From assembly GCF_003243515.1 (NCBI RefSeq), contig NZ_QFRA01000005.1, positions 1 through 64,000 on the forward strand: a DNA stretch of 64,000 nt, given 5' to 3'. Positions 29,733-38,839 of the stretch are shown piece by piece. The notes beneath the pieces are model-generated. The model worked only from the letters and a program-made list of their open reading frames with translations. It was not told where the DNA came from and did no database searches. Origin of the DNA: Corynebacterium kroppenstedtii. GTDB lineage: Bacteria; Actinomycetota; Actinomycetes; Mycobacteriales; Mycobacteriaceae. Both the position numbers and the translations under genes were made by a program. The stretch's first letter is position 1. Every line of letters begins with the position of its first letter.

Positions 29733-29981
29733 ATGCCTGTCTGTCTCACTGATGACCAATTAGCCACTTACGTTGCTGAGGCGGAAGACGGTTACGACGT
29801 CAATAGACTCATCACTCGTGGTCGCGGCTACCATGGCCAAGGTATCCGACCCACCCACGGCGTAACGGTGCATCTGACAGCTGCGGAGCTAGTCGCACTC
29901 GATCAGCTCGCCGACCGACTTAATATGAACCACTCTGAGGCCATTCGTTACGCCATCACCCGTTCACAACCCGAGGCATGA
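29733..29981 (+). CDS. Small ribbon-helix-helix protein, probable antitoxin or repressor
   Basis: 82 residues from ATG 29733 (ten more residues if the ATG at 29703 is used). The C-terminal half, VTVHLTAAELVALDQLADRLNMNHSEAIRYAI, matches a CopG/Arc-type ribbon-helix-helix: a short beta strand, then two helices with the conserved turn. The N-terminus (LTDDQLATYVAEAEDGYDV) resembles short acidic leaders of corynebacterial RHH proteins. These proteins dimerise on DNA. No toxin gene of a known type is adjacent; the next gene is HicB-like. Probably a regulator of this small patch. Confidence 0.65.
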   Translation: MPVCLTDDQLATYVAEAEDGYDVNRLITRGRGYHGQGIRPTHGVTVHLTAAELVALDQLADRLNMNHSEAIRYAITRSQPEA

Positions 29982-30164
29982 GGTAATCCTCTCGGCGACT
30001 AAGCATAAGATTCGATCCTCACGCCCGTTCCCTTGAAACCGTTGGGTTTGTCGCAAATGACAGCGATGAGTCACTTCCCAATGCCATAAAGATTCGACCT
30101 ATCGGTCGGAACATTACGACGTATTGGAAAACACTTGGAACCAACACTCGGAAAAATGGTCACT

Positions 30165-30386
30165 ATGAACTACACCGCTAATATCACCCGCGAGGGAAAG
30201 AACTGGCTAGCCACCGTAACCAACCTCGATGGGGTCTCTACGTGGGCTCCTAATTTCAGGCGACTCGATTTTTACGTCCGTGAGGCTATCGTGCTGGCCG
30301 AGGACCTGCTTGATGGCGCTGAAAACACACTAGAAATTACTTGGCGTATGACAGACGCTTCCCCAGATGTTGCTGTGGGTAAGTAG
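30165..30386 (+). CDS. HicB-like small protein
   Basis: 73 residues from ATG 30165 (an in-frame start at 30135 would add ten). The pattern YTANITREGKNWLATVTNLDGVSTWAPNFRRL followed by a helix (VREAIVLAEDLL) is that of the partially degraded RNase-H-like fold of HicB antitoxins. No HicA toxin (a dsRBD-like protein of about 60 residues) is found on either side: the 183 bases upstream and 104 downstream are too short or closed. Either an orphan HicB or one half of an RHH/HicB-fold pair with the preceding gene. Confidence 0.6.
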   Translation: MNYTANITREGKNWLATVTNLDGVSTWAPNFRRLDFYVREAIVLAEDLLDGAENTLEITWRMTDASPDVAVGK

Positions 30387-30490
30387 GTATTACAACTAAC
30401 GAGCCTCCGCGACGCTATCTCGCCCACAACACAGCAAATAGGCCCCCACCCATTTACGTCACCGTGGCTAAAACGGTTAGCTCTACGTCG

Positions 30491-31669
30491 TTAACCCTGC
30501 GACTCGAGTTCGAGGAGTTCCGAGAACGTAAAGGTGCCCGTCGGCTGATCATCATTATCAGCAAGGTACAAACGCTTCACCGCGATCAACATGGCCTCCG
30601 TGATGACATCACGGTAGTTCGGGTCCACCAGCACCGCAGTATCGTGCGGATTAGAAAGATAACCCAAAACGATCTCAACCGTCGGCATGGACGTGAGGCG
30701 CAAAACATCCCACGTACGCGCATGATTACGGCAGTTCTGCAGCGGAGTCCGAGCAACGATTTCACGCTGGATATAGCCCGACAATAACTCGCCAGTAATC
30801 GACGAATGGCCACGCGGGGAACCGAAATAAAACGACGCGCACCCCTCCGCCCGCTCATTGTGATACCAATCACACCGCAGGCTGATAACTAGATCGGCAC
30901 CGAAAGCATTAGCGATATCGGCTCGCTCCGAATCAGTCGAATTAGTCTGACGGGGCCTCGAAATAATCGTCTCGATACCCGTCGCGACCATGCGGCCCTC
31001 GAGTCGTGTCGCGATGTCCCACAAAATCTCTTCTTCGGTCAGCTCACCATAAGGGCCACGCACCACATGACCCGGCATGGAAAGCCCCAGCCCCGGATCA
31101 ATCACAATGCGCTTACCCGACAACTGCGGACCTGCAGCACGAACGGTCTCGCGCTCTTGGATAGCCGCGCGTGATCCACCCGTAATGCTCCGCCCCAGAT
31201 AAGACAGTGCCTTCAGTGTGTCAGGCCCGCAAACACCGTCGACAGTAAGCCCATAATCACGCTGATAGTTTTTCAGCGCACTATATGTGTCACGGGAGAA
31301 TTGTCCGTCGATCTGGGAGGAATAGAAACCAAGTTCCTGCAGGTGAGACTGCAGCTGGGCAACGTCATCACCCTGCATCGGGGACGACGGGTCATACAGC
31401 AGAACGCGAGCCCCCAGCGAATAGGTCGCTTCGCGCAAAAGGCGAAGGGTGTGGTCATTAATAACCCCGTCGGCAAGAACGCCTCGCTGCTGCTGAAATG
31501 CGCGCAGCGCCGATTGGAGTTCATAGTCAAAGTCATCGTCGCCATCAGCCCACTGGTCGGTGCTGGTGTGCTCCGACACCGGGTGCTTAAGAAGGCCAAC
31601 ATTCGTGAGGATCGTGCGAACCTCCGCGACGCGAGGGCTCTTATCCCCCACTTGCAGGTTTTCCTCCAC
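30491..31669 (-). CDS. cwlM: CwlM-like protein: amidase fold without its zinc ligands, with peptidoglycan-binding repeats
   Basis: 392 residues, no signal peptide. Two PG_binding_1-type repeats (about 8-82 and 85-160; AFQQQRGVLADGVIN and NYQRDYGLTVDGVCG) precede an amidase_3 domain (about 186-370). The usual metal and catalytic residues are absent: the first strand reads DPGLGL (Leu194 where DPGHGG has His), the second histidine position reads ISLRCDW (Arg265), and the C-terminal Glu of the VExGF motif is Val334. In mycobacteria CwlM is a cytosolic, PknB-phosphorylated activator of MurA rather than a lytic enzyme; the lost residues support a regulatory role here. Last gene of the sigM-trxB-trxA series. 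Confidence 0.9.
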   Translation of the reverse strand: MEENLQVGDKSPRVAEVRTILTNVGLLKHPVSEHTSTDQWADGDDDFDYELQSALRAFQQQRGVLADGVINDHTLRLLREATYSLGARVLLYDPSSPMQGDDVAQLQSHLQELGFYSSQIDGQFSRDTYSALKNYQRDYGLTVDGVCGPDTLKALSYLGRSITGGSRAAIQERETVRAAGPQLSGKRIVIDPGLGLSMPGHVVRGPYGELTEEEILWDIATRLEGRMVATGIETIISRPRQTNSTDSERADIANAFGADLVISLRCDWYHNERAEGCASFYFGSPRGHSSITGELLSGYIQREIVARTPLQNCRNHARTWDVLRLTSMPTVEIVLGYLSNPHDTAVLVDPNYRDVITEAMLIAVKRLYLADNDDQPTGTFTFSELLELESQG

Positions 31670-31761
31670 GATCGTCTCAGCCCCTTTAACCCAATTTCTG
31701 CCGTTAGAACAATGTCAGTGAGCCAGTCTATCAGTGAACAGTGTTGTGGTAGTGAATAGAG

Positions 31762-32085
31762 TTAAAGAAGTTTCTCAAGTGCGGTAGTAATGTGAGATTT
31801 GGGGTGCGCCCCGTGAATTTCTTCAACTTTCTTGCCGTCCTTGAACAGCAACATCGTCGGGATGGACATGACCTGGAACATGGAGGCCAAGGGTGCGTTC
31901 TCGTCAACGTTGACCTTGGCGATCACAGCCTTGCCGTCGTACTCGTCGGCGATCTCTTCCAGGACGGGGTTCATTTTCCGACACGGACCACACCAGGTTG
32001 CCCAGAAATCGACGAGAACAGGCTTGTCGGAGTCCACGACGGTGGAACGGAACGAGTCCGTGGTGACGTTTACTGGGGAAGTCAT
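31762..32085 (-). CDS. trxA: Thioredoxin
   Basis: 107 residues with the active site WCGPC (Cys32 and Cys35), the conserved DFWATW before it and the cis-proline segment SIPTMLLF. A cytosolic disulphide reductant recycled by the thioredoxin reductase encoded 199 bases upstream. SigM drives trx genes in corynebacteria and mycobacteria, and the sigM gene lies four genes away on the same strand, so disulphide-stress control is plausible though no promoter was assigned. Confidence 0.97.
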   Translation of the reverse strand: MTSPVNVTTDSFRSTVVDSDKPVLVDFWATWCGPCRKMNPVLEEIADEYDGKAVIAKVNVDENAPLASMFQVMSIPTMLLFKDGKKVEEIHGAHPKSHITTALEKLL

Positions 32086-32175
32086 GGGGGTGTGAAATCC
32101 TTTCCGGCTGGAGTTAATTCCGACTGGAATTAGTGGTGTAGGTACAAGCGTTGGTTCGAAGGTTTTATGCGACCT

Positions 32176-32211
32176 TCTATCTACGTAGAACGCTCTATGT
32201 ATGTAGAACGC
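32176..32211. repeat. Tandem 18-base imperfect repeat in the trxB-trxA spacer
   Basis: TCTATCTACGTAGAACGC at 32176-32193 is followed immediately by TCTATGTATGTAGAACGC at 32194-32211 (16 of 18 identical). The first copy contains the palindrome CTACGTAG. It lies about 90-125 bases upstream of trxA and may be an operator pair; binding factor unknown. Confidence 0.5.
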
Positions 32212-32284
32212 GGGATGCAGGTTTTCTATTCACTATCCCGCATATGTCGTGGCCCTAAGGGTAGGATGAGGCTTCGCAGTCATC

Positions 32285-33211
32285 TCATCCGCGCAGGTCA
32301 ACAAGGTAATGTTCGACGTCGAGCGCCGCGCGACAACCCGATCCCGCAGCGGTGATGGCCTGCTGGTAGTGGCTATCGACGACGTCGCCGGCGGCGAACA
32401 CGCCCGGAATCGACGTCCGTGTGGAGGGCTCTTGTGCCAGAATGTATCCCTTATCGTCCGTGTCGATGACATCGCGAACCATCTCAGAACGAGGATCGTG
32501 GCCGATAGCCACAAACAGTGCCGACGCAGTTAGCGTGCGCTGCTCACCCGTCTGTGTGTCTTCGAGAACGAGGTGGTCGACGGGACCGTCGCCACACACT
32601 TCGGTGACGACGGCGTTCATCTCGAAATTAATCTTCGGATTGTCCTTCGCGCGCTGAACCATGATGTTTGAGGCGCGGAATTCGCCACGTCGGTGAACGA
32701 TGGTGACCGAGGAACCAAATTTGGTGAGGAAGTCCGCCTCCTCCATGGCGGAGTCCCCTCCCCCGACGACAACGATAGGTTTGTCTTTGAAGAAGAAGCC
32801 GTCGCAGGTGGCGCAGGCGGACACACCGAGACCCAGGTGCTCTTGTTCACCTTTGACGCCAAGGTAGCGAGGGGCTGCACCCGTCGCGATAATGACTGCT
32901 CGGGCTTGGTATTCCTCACCCTCGGACCGGACGATCTTGATGTCGCCGGTCAGGTCCATGCTCTCGACCATGTCTTGTTTGAGTTCGGCCCCGAAGCGCT
33001 CGGCCTGCTGGCGCATCTCCTCCATGAGTGACGGGCCCATGATCCCATCGTGGAAGCCTGGGTAATTTTCGACCTCAGTGGTCTGCATGAGTAGACCACC
33101 GTATTCGATGCCTTCGAACACAAGGGGCTTGAGATTTGCCCGAGCAGCATAAATGGCTGCGGTGTAGCCGGCAGGGCCAGATCCGACAATGATGACATCG
33201 TGAACACTCAT
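32285..33211 (-). CDS. trxB: Thioredoxin reductase
   Basis: 308 residues from ATG 33211 ([10 protein letters not shown]). An upstream in-frame start would add 53 residues overlapping the end of the preceding gene, so it was rejected. FAD-binding [16 protein letters not shown] at the N-terminus, redox-active CATC (Cys133, Cys136), NADPH-binding [12 protein letters not shown], and the C-terminal [21 protein letters not shown]. It transfers electrons from NADPH to thioredoxin. Only 29 bases separate it from the anti-sigma-like gene upstream, implying co-transcription with the sigM operon. Confidence 0.97.
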   Translation of the reverse strand: MSVHDVIIVGSGPAGYTAAIYAARANLKPLVFEGIEYGGLLMQTTEVENYPGFHDGIMGPSLMEEMRQQAERFGAELKQDMVESMDLTGDIKIVRSEGEEYQARAVIIATGAAPRYLGVKGEQEHLGLGVSACATCDGFFFKDKPIVVVGGGDSAMEEADFLTKFGSSVTIVHRRGEFRASNIMVQRAKDNPKINFEMNAVVTEVCGDGPVDHLVLEDTQTGEQRTLTASALFVAIGHDPRSEMVRDVIDTDDKGYILAQEPSTRTSIPGVFAAGDVVDSHYQQAITAAGSGCRAALDVEHYLVDLRG

Positions 33212-33240
33212 GCGAGCAATGCTACATGGCATGTCAAAGC

Positions 33241-34014
33241 CTAACCTGTCCTCTCCCCGTGACTCAGGGTCGAGCGGAAGAGAACGCTCGATTCCCCGTG
33301 AGAACACGTGTGCTCTACGACGACAATGCGCAGTGGTGCACCAAGGATGAGCAGCTGGGATTTGGTGCAACGGGATTCAGGCTGGGCTGCTTCTACGGGA
33401 GCGGCCCCGAGTACCGGTGAATGAGCCATGTTGATCGTGGACAAACACTGTGCCACGGAAACATCGAGATTACTGAGGTCTGTCGACCCCGTGAAAGTCT
33501 TCTTCGCCGCTGCTTGTTGCTCACTTGTCATAGCAATTAAGTCCACATTGGATCGTTGGGTGCCGCGTGGTTGAGAGTGCGAAGTAACCGCGGTGTTTGA
33601 GTGGGCTGAATTTGAGTTAGGCGTGGATGTTTTTCCGAACAGGCCTGGAATGAAGAACGACGATCCCACGCCACCCACGATCAGCACCACTACTGCAGCC
33701 ATTCGCCACCAGGAGTATCGAGTGGGGAAAGGAATTACCTGGCCTGGTCCGTCAGCGGTGGCAGTGTCTTGTGTCGTTTCGTTTCTTGCTTCACGACGAT
33801 CCTTGCCCGGCGCGGTGCTAGACGCAGGAGTGGTGTTAGACGCCGCCGATGTGTCAGACGCTGGAGCGACGTCGGAAGAATCCTCGCCCAGCTCGTTGTC
33901 GGAAGACAGTAAACGGGAGACCAGAAAGTCCAGGTCATCATCGGAAAGGTCAGAGACGGTAGGTGGAAGGGGTGGCCAAGCCGAAGTGTCCGGCTCATGA
34001 GAAAACGTAGGCAT
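33241..34014 (-). CDS. Probable membrane anti-sigma factor for SigM
   Basis: 257 residues. A cytosolic N-terminal part of about 110 residues, with an acidic helical start ([17 protein letters not shown]) and a disordered Ser/Thr/Ala linker, precedes one membrane segment ([22 protein letters not shown], about 119-140) and an extracytoplasmic domain with two cysteines. No zinc-binding HxxxCxxC motif is visible. The identification comes from position: the gene directly follows sigM, as rsmA follows sigM in mycobacteria. The one-membrane-span layout fits a sensor that holds the sigma factor at the membrane. Confidence 0.7.
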   Translation of the reverse strand: MPTFSHEPDTSAWPPLPPTVSDLSDDDLDFLVSRLLSSDNELGEDSSDVAPASDTSAASNTTPASSTAPGKDRREARNETTQDTATADGPGQVIPFPTRYSWWRMAAVVVLIVGGVGSSFFIPGLFGKTSTPNSNSAHSNTAVTSHSQPRGTQRSNVDLIAMTSEQQAAAKKTFTGSTDLSNLDVSVAQCLSTINMAHSPVLGAAPVEAAQPESRCTKSQLLILGAPLRIVVVEHTCSHGESSVLFRSTLSHGERTG

Positions 34015-34186
34015 GACACACTCCAGTGGTTTCAACAGGTGGGCGGTTAGTGAATTAGACGCGCAATCGGGCTGCAGGTTCCCCGCAGGTCAGCGCGCGT
34101 TTTGGGAGGCTGCTAGGTACGGCAGCGCTATAAGGCAACCCCTAGGTACAACAGCTCCTGGCGTTGCGGATCGCACTCCGAGTCGG

Positions 34187-34708
34187 TCACTCCTCCTCAC
34201 TCAGCGCGGTCCGAAGAGCTTGCCGTGCTCGTGAGCACCGCGACTTCACCGTTCCTGGCGAGATGTCCAGCTTCGCCGCCGTCTCCTTTACCGAGAACCC
34301 GTAGAGATCAACGAGCAAAAACGTCGTCCGGAACGGCTCGTCCAGGCCGGCCAGCGCGGTCTTTAACGCAGCACGCAACCCGCCTTCATTGGCGCGGAAG
34401 AATTCCGCGGGAAGTGTGGCGTCGTCAAGAACGACCATCCGAGCATTCCCCCGTCGACGGAGGTAGTCCTTCGTCGTATTCACCGCGATCCGGTGGAGCC
34501 ACGTGCCCGGGGCACAGCGCCCGCGAAACATCGTGGCCGCGCGTTGAGCCTTGAACAGAGTGTCCTGCCACAGATCGTCGACGTCCTCCGGGCAATCGAC
34601 CCAGCGCGAAATGGCGAAGCGAATCGATTTTTCGTGACGACGGGCCAGCACCACCATCGCATCCGCCTGACCTGCGCTGACCGCGGCGAAGAGCTCCCGG
34701 TCGCTCAT
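34187..34708 (-). CDS. sigM: ECF-type RNA polymerase sigma factor SigM
   Basis: 173 residues from ATG 34708, chosen because GGGAG lies 9 bases upstream and the sigma-70 region 2 begins at once (RELFAAVSAGQADAMVVLARRH). A GTG at 34936 would add 76 low-complexity residues (His/Asp/Ala-rich). Region 2 ends DVDDLWQDTLFKAQRA, region 4 carries FRTTFLLVDLYGFSVKETAAKLDISPGTVKSRCSRARQAL, the helix-turn-helix that reads the -35 element. In relatives SigM responds to disulphide or envelope stress and drives trx genes. The probable anti-sigma gene follows after 172 bases, with the trx genes behind it. Confidence 0.9.
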   Translation of the reverse strand: MSDRELFAAVSAGQADAMVVLARRHEKSIRFAISRWVDCPEDVDDLWQDTLFKAQRAATMFRGRCAPGTWLHRIAVNTTKDYLRRRGNARMVVLDDATLPAEFFRANEGGLRAALKTALAGLDEPFRTTFLLVDLYGFSVKETAAKLDISPGTVKSRCSRARQALRTALSEEE

Positions 34709-35088
34709 CGTCTCTAGCTCCCGGGGACGGGGGCATCGCGAGTCATAACCGCGGCGAGGGCCGTCATCGGCATGGGCGTTCGCCGCATGAGTATCCGCTG
34801 CGTGATGAGTATCTACAGCAGGACGGTCTTCGACATGAGAGCCGTCAGCATCCCCTAGCGCGACAGTATTCTGAGATTGATTTGGCAGCGGACCGTCCCC
34901 CGACGAAATCCGCGCTCTCCCCCCGATGAGCACCACACTAGATTCTCACATCCGGCGCCCGATGTCACCACCCGGCGCGGTATGGAGGCCCGACAGACCC
35001 CACATGTATGCCTCCATGTAGACCCCGGGCGCTAGAGCACCCGAGGCCTACGTCGTCACCCCTGGTAGCGAACAGATCACGCTACCGA

Positions 35089-38000
35089 TCACGCCACAGC
35101 GTGTGCCGCAGCCCGTGCCATCGACCGCGCCGTCCTCGGCTTCACCGTGCTGGACTGGGGCTTATCTACCACACCAGTCACGCCGATCTCCGAAATCTCG
35201 GCGGCATCCGGGACCGGCAACGCCGTAATCCACACCAATACATACTGCGTGTGGGCGGGAACCGTCGACGCCGAGCCCTCCGCGCCCGGCGCGGCAGACT
35301 GCCGTGCAGCCTTGGGGATATCAATCGTTGTGGAATCGTCCTCAAGGTCGGCCGACGCCAGCTCCGTCGTCTCGTCCACGGTCGCCGGTGGCGCTGAACC
35401 GGCGGCACGAATTTCCACGTGCGTTCCGCTTTTCGCGCCATCGATACGCAGCGAGGTCACCGTCGCGGGTTCCGGCAACGTCATCATGATTCCCATGCCG
35501 GACTTCACCGACGTGGCGGAGGAGCTCAACTGCGCCTGGTATTCATCCGAACGCCACTCTGTCGTCCCATTTCCGTCGATAACCAAAGGAACCATGTCGG
35601 GGTTGTCGGGAGTTCCCCGCCCATTCCCCGGAGCCCAGTACGCGGCCGCCGTCGGGGTAATCGCTTTCGCACCATCACCCTGAGTAATCGACGACCCAGC
35701 GCGCCCCAACGAACCCGAGTTCAGAGGCCCATTATCGCTGCGGTTGATCTTGCCCACCACATACGTCGCGATCAACGCGGCTGCCAGGACCACAACAATG
35801 GCCAGCGCACCGATGCCCGCAATGCCCGTGGGCCGGCGCGATGCCTCACCAAAACCAGGGCGAGCCTCAGGGTTCGGGGTGGACTCGTCGGCAGCATGGA
35901 GCTCCGCATCGCCCAAACCGGTACGACGCAGCCGATCCGCCAGCGTCTCCGCATCCGCCGACCGAGCGTGCAAAGCCTCATCCTGCAGCTCCGCGATCTC
36001 CGTCGGCACCGGATTCACATTCTCCAGCAGCAAGCTCAGGGCCACGCCGACGCCGTGCACATCCTGACCATACGAGTTATGCGGCATAACCCCGGGGAAG
36101 GCCAGCACGGCTTCACCCGACGAACTAATCCGCAAGCGGTCACGGTGGTCAATCCCCAACGCCGTGTCCAGCCGGTGCGCCGTCACCGCCGCCTCAGCCA
36201 GACCGGCACACGCAAATGCCGCCGCATAAGGATCCGGCCGCCCTTGACCAACAGCAGCCAACGCGGAACCAGGGGTCCAATCCGCCACCACAATCGCACC
36301 CGCAGAGTCGCGGATAATGTGGCGGATCTGCGCCAAACCAGCGCATTTCGCCTCGTAGAGGGCAGAGGTGCGGTCAATAATACGGTCCGTCGTATCACAC
36401 GCCGTGCGGTAATCGTCGATACCCGGAATGCGCATGGTATCGATGATCGTCAGCGCGACTTCCCTGCCCGACGCCTGCTCGCGGGCGTGCCACAAACGCA
36501 TGGCATTCGTGCCGCCATGGTCGGCCAACAAACGGTAGCGGCCATTCGCGACGGCCGCCCCCGGCACGAGCTTAGGACCGCGCACAAAACCGGCCGACAT
36601 CGGAGGCAGACCAGGCGACGCCGTCGACAAGGCGGTCACGTTGTACGTATCCGCAGCATCGGCCGCGTTCGGAACACCGACCATGTCCTCCGGCGCGGAC
36701 TGCCGCACCGATACGAACCGACGCAGCCCCGGAATGCACGCCAACGCGCGGCCGAAAATCGCGATCTCCTCCAGGCCAGACTTCGCCAGGATCAAGCCCG
36801 CGACAGCCACCAAAACGATGCCGTCCAAACCAGTGCGCATCAAGGTGGCCAACTTCGGGAACTGCATCAGCCAATCCCCGCGCAGCACCAGATCCAGCAG
36901 CCAGCCGGCGAGAGCACCGGCCAGGGACGCAGCGAGCACCCACGTCGTCGACCGCATAACTTCACGGCCGCGCAAAGACCCCAAGGAACGATGCAGCAAG
37001 ACCGCGCCGACGATCGCACCCGTGATGAAGCCGAACCCGTTGGCAGCCGCTAACAACACGACGACGAAATCAGAGCGCGTGGCCAGGAACGGCGCCAAGT
37101 AAGACAGAATCACCTTGGTCAGGGTGATCGCGATGATGATGAACGTCGGGGTCCACGCCTGCTCACGGGCATAAAACACGCGCAAGTGCAGAAGAACAAT
37201 CGAGTACGGAACCAGCGTGAACCCACCGAAGCTCAGCGTCGACCCCAACGTTTCCGCCGACGTCGCGTCGAAACGACCCCACGCGAACAGAGCGCTCGAA
37301 ATGGTCGTGCCAAATACCGTGAAATAGACGATGACTGGGATCAACGCCATCAGCGTGATCTTCGTGGCCATCGTTAAATCACGGACAACGCCCTGGTTGT
37401 CGCCATCGGCGGCATTGCGCGACAAACGCGGCATAATCGCCGTCAACAACGTCACACCGATCACGCCATAGGGCACCTGCAGCAACAACCAATGCTGCTG
37501 GTAGATGAACAGCGCACCTGGATCGGCCGCCGACGCAATACGGTTGGTGAAGAAATACCCTGCCTGGGAAATAGCGACATAAACGACGATCGCCAAACCC
37601 ATGCCGGCGAACTGCTTGACTCGATCGTCAATGCCCCACAGTGGGCGAAGATCAACCCCGGCCATCCGTAGATACGGGAACAGCATGAGCGCCTGAACCA
37701 CAACACCTACCGTCGTGCCCGCGCCCAACAAAAGGATGTGAGGATCGGTGATCGTCACGTGCTGGGTTGGGTCCAACGACCCTGGAAGGAACCAGTACGC
37801 CAGAAGGACGACCAGCACAATAACGTTGTTGATCACCGGAGCCCACGCGCCGGGCCCGAAAATCCCCTTCGTGTTCAGCACCGCCATGAGCAGCGCAAAG
37901 AGGCCGTAGAACAGGATTTGCGGCAACAGGAGATAGGCAAAAACCGTCGCCATCGTGACATTGACTTTGCCGTTCGCATCCAAGGACAACTGCACCAGCC

Positions 38001-38706
38001 ACGGCGCCCCAAGGACGGCGAGCACGGTCACACCAACTAACAGTGCCGACGCGACCGTTAGCAAGCGTCGAATGAATGCAGCACCGTGGTCCGCATCCTC
38101 TTTCTCTGCCCGCACAAGAACGGGAATGACGAGCGACGTCAAAATTGCGCCCAGGACGATTTCCGTAATGAGGTTCGGCAGGGTGTTCGCACTGGTGTAG
38201 GCCGACGCGACCCCGGCGCCCATCGTGGAGCCGATGAGGAGGTTACGGAAGAACCCCGTGATGCGGGACAGCAACGTGGCGACGGCCATCGTCCCGCCGG
38301 CCCGGACAACCTCGGTGTCAGTACTCGTGGGTGGTTTGTCCTCACCATCACTGGTGCCCGCCTGGGACGATGTGTCCTCACTTCCGCCCTGGCCCTGGTT
38401 GGGCTTCACCGTGGTGGCTGTCGTCGTCGATGACGAGGCGCGATCGGCGGATGTTTCTGTGCTTCCCCGTGCTCCTTGCTCACCGGACCGGTCGGCGCGT
38501 GGTCGCTCGCTGAGCGCAGAGAGGTCGGGGCCAGACTGCTGGGTCGGTTTCTTCCTCGGCTCCGGTACTGGAGCAGGGGGCCTGGGGGTGACGATCCGGC
38601 CACGTTGTCCAGCACGTGCCCGAGGGGACGCCGCGGTGTGACGCGGTTGGTGCTCGGGCTGCTCTGGGGAGCTTGGGTTCTCGTCGGTTGAACTCACCTT
38701 GCCCAT
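35089..38706 (-). CDS. murJ: Lipid II flippase MurJ fused to a pseudokinase and extracytoplasmic domain
   Basis: 1205 residues, matching the long mycobacterial/corynebacterial MviN. A disordered Pro/Ser/Thr-rich N-terminus (about 1-140) is followed by the 14-helix MurJ core (ATLLSRITGFFRNLLIGSTMG through about 690). Residues about 750-1000 form a kinase-like domain (NGRYRLLADHGGTNAMRLWHAREQ) that lacks a recognisable HRD catalytic loop or DFG motif, so it is a pseudokinase. One more membrane segment (ALAIVVVLAAALIATYVV) leads to an extracellular beta-rich domain. In mycobacteria the phosphorylated pseudokinase recruits FhaA to restrain cell-wall synthesis. It lies upstream of sigM. Confidence 0.95.
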   Translation of the reverse strand: MGKVSSTDENPSSPEQPEHQPRHTAASPRARAGQRGRIVTPRPPAPVPEPRKKPTQQSGPDLSALSERPRADRSGEQGARGSTETSADRASSSTTTATTVKPNQGQGGSEDTSSQAGTSDGEDKPPTSTDTEVVRAGGTMAVATLLSRITGFFRNLLIGSTMGAGVASAYTSANTLPNLITEIVLGAILTSLVIPVLVRAEKEDADHGAAFIRRLLTVASALLVGVTVLAVLGAPWLVQLSLDANGKVNVTMATVFAYLLLPQILFYGLFALLMAVLNTKGIFGPGAWAPVINNVIVLVVLLAYWFLPGSLDPTQHVTITDPHILLLGAGTTVGVVVQALMLFPYLRMAGVDLRPLWGIDDRVKQFAGMGLAIVVYVAISQAGYFFTNRIASAADPGALFIYQQHWLLLQVPYGVIGVTLLTAIMPRLSRNAADGDNQGVVRDLTMATKITLMALIPVIVYFTVFGTTISSALFAWGRFDATSAETLGSTLSFGGFTLVPYSIVLLHLRVFYAREQAWTPTFIIIAITLTKVILSYLAPFLATRSDFVVVLLAAANGFGFITGAIVGAVLLHRSLGSLRGREVMRSTTWVLAASLAGALAGWLLDLVLRGDWLMQFPKLATLMRTGLDGIVLVAVAGLILAKSGLEEIAIFGRALACIPGLRRFVSVRQSAPEDMVGVPNAADAADTYNVTALSTASPGLPPMSAGFVRGPKLVPGAAVANGRYRLLADHGGTNAMRLWHAREQASGREVALTIIDTMRIPGIDDYRTACDTTDRIIDRTSALYEAKCAGLAQIRHIIRDSAGAIVVADWTPGSALAAVGQGRPDPYAAAFACAGLAEAAVTAHRLDTALGIDHRDRLRISSSGEAVLAFPGVMPHNSYGQDVHGVGVALSLLLENVNPVPTEIAELQDEALHARSADAETLADRLRRTGLGDAELHAADESTPNPEARPGFGEASRRPTGIAGIGALAIVVVLAAALIATYVVGKINRSDNGPLNSGSLGRAGSSITQGDGAKAITPTAAAYWAPGNGRGTPDNPDMVPLVIDGNGTTEWRSDEYQAQLSSSATSVKSGMGIMMTLPEPATVTSLRIDGAKSGTHVEIRAAGSAPPATVDETTELASADLEDDSTTIDIPKAARQSAAPGAEGSASTVPAHTQYVLVWITALPVPDAAEISEIGVTGVVDKPQSSTVKPRTARSMARAAAHAVA

Positions 38707-38839
38707 TGTTGCCGACTTGCTTAACGAAGTGGAATCGACATGCCCGTTAGCGCTGTGAATTGGGAATACTGAGGCGGTGGGGTGGCACTTAGTGCTGGGA
38801 AAACAGGGAGTTCATCGGGTAGATCGTAACGCCGGCACC

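Noticed and set aside
35419..37053. A 544-codon open frame on the plus strand opposite murJ.
   Set aside because: It is antisense to a well-recognised, conserved gene; its product is Arg-rich and low in hydrophobic order, as expected from the complement of a GC-rich frame.
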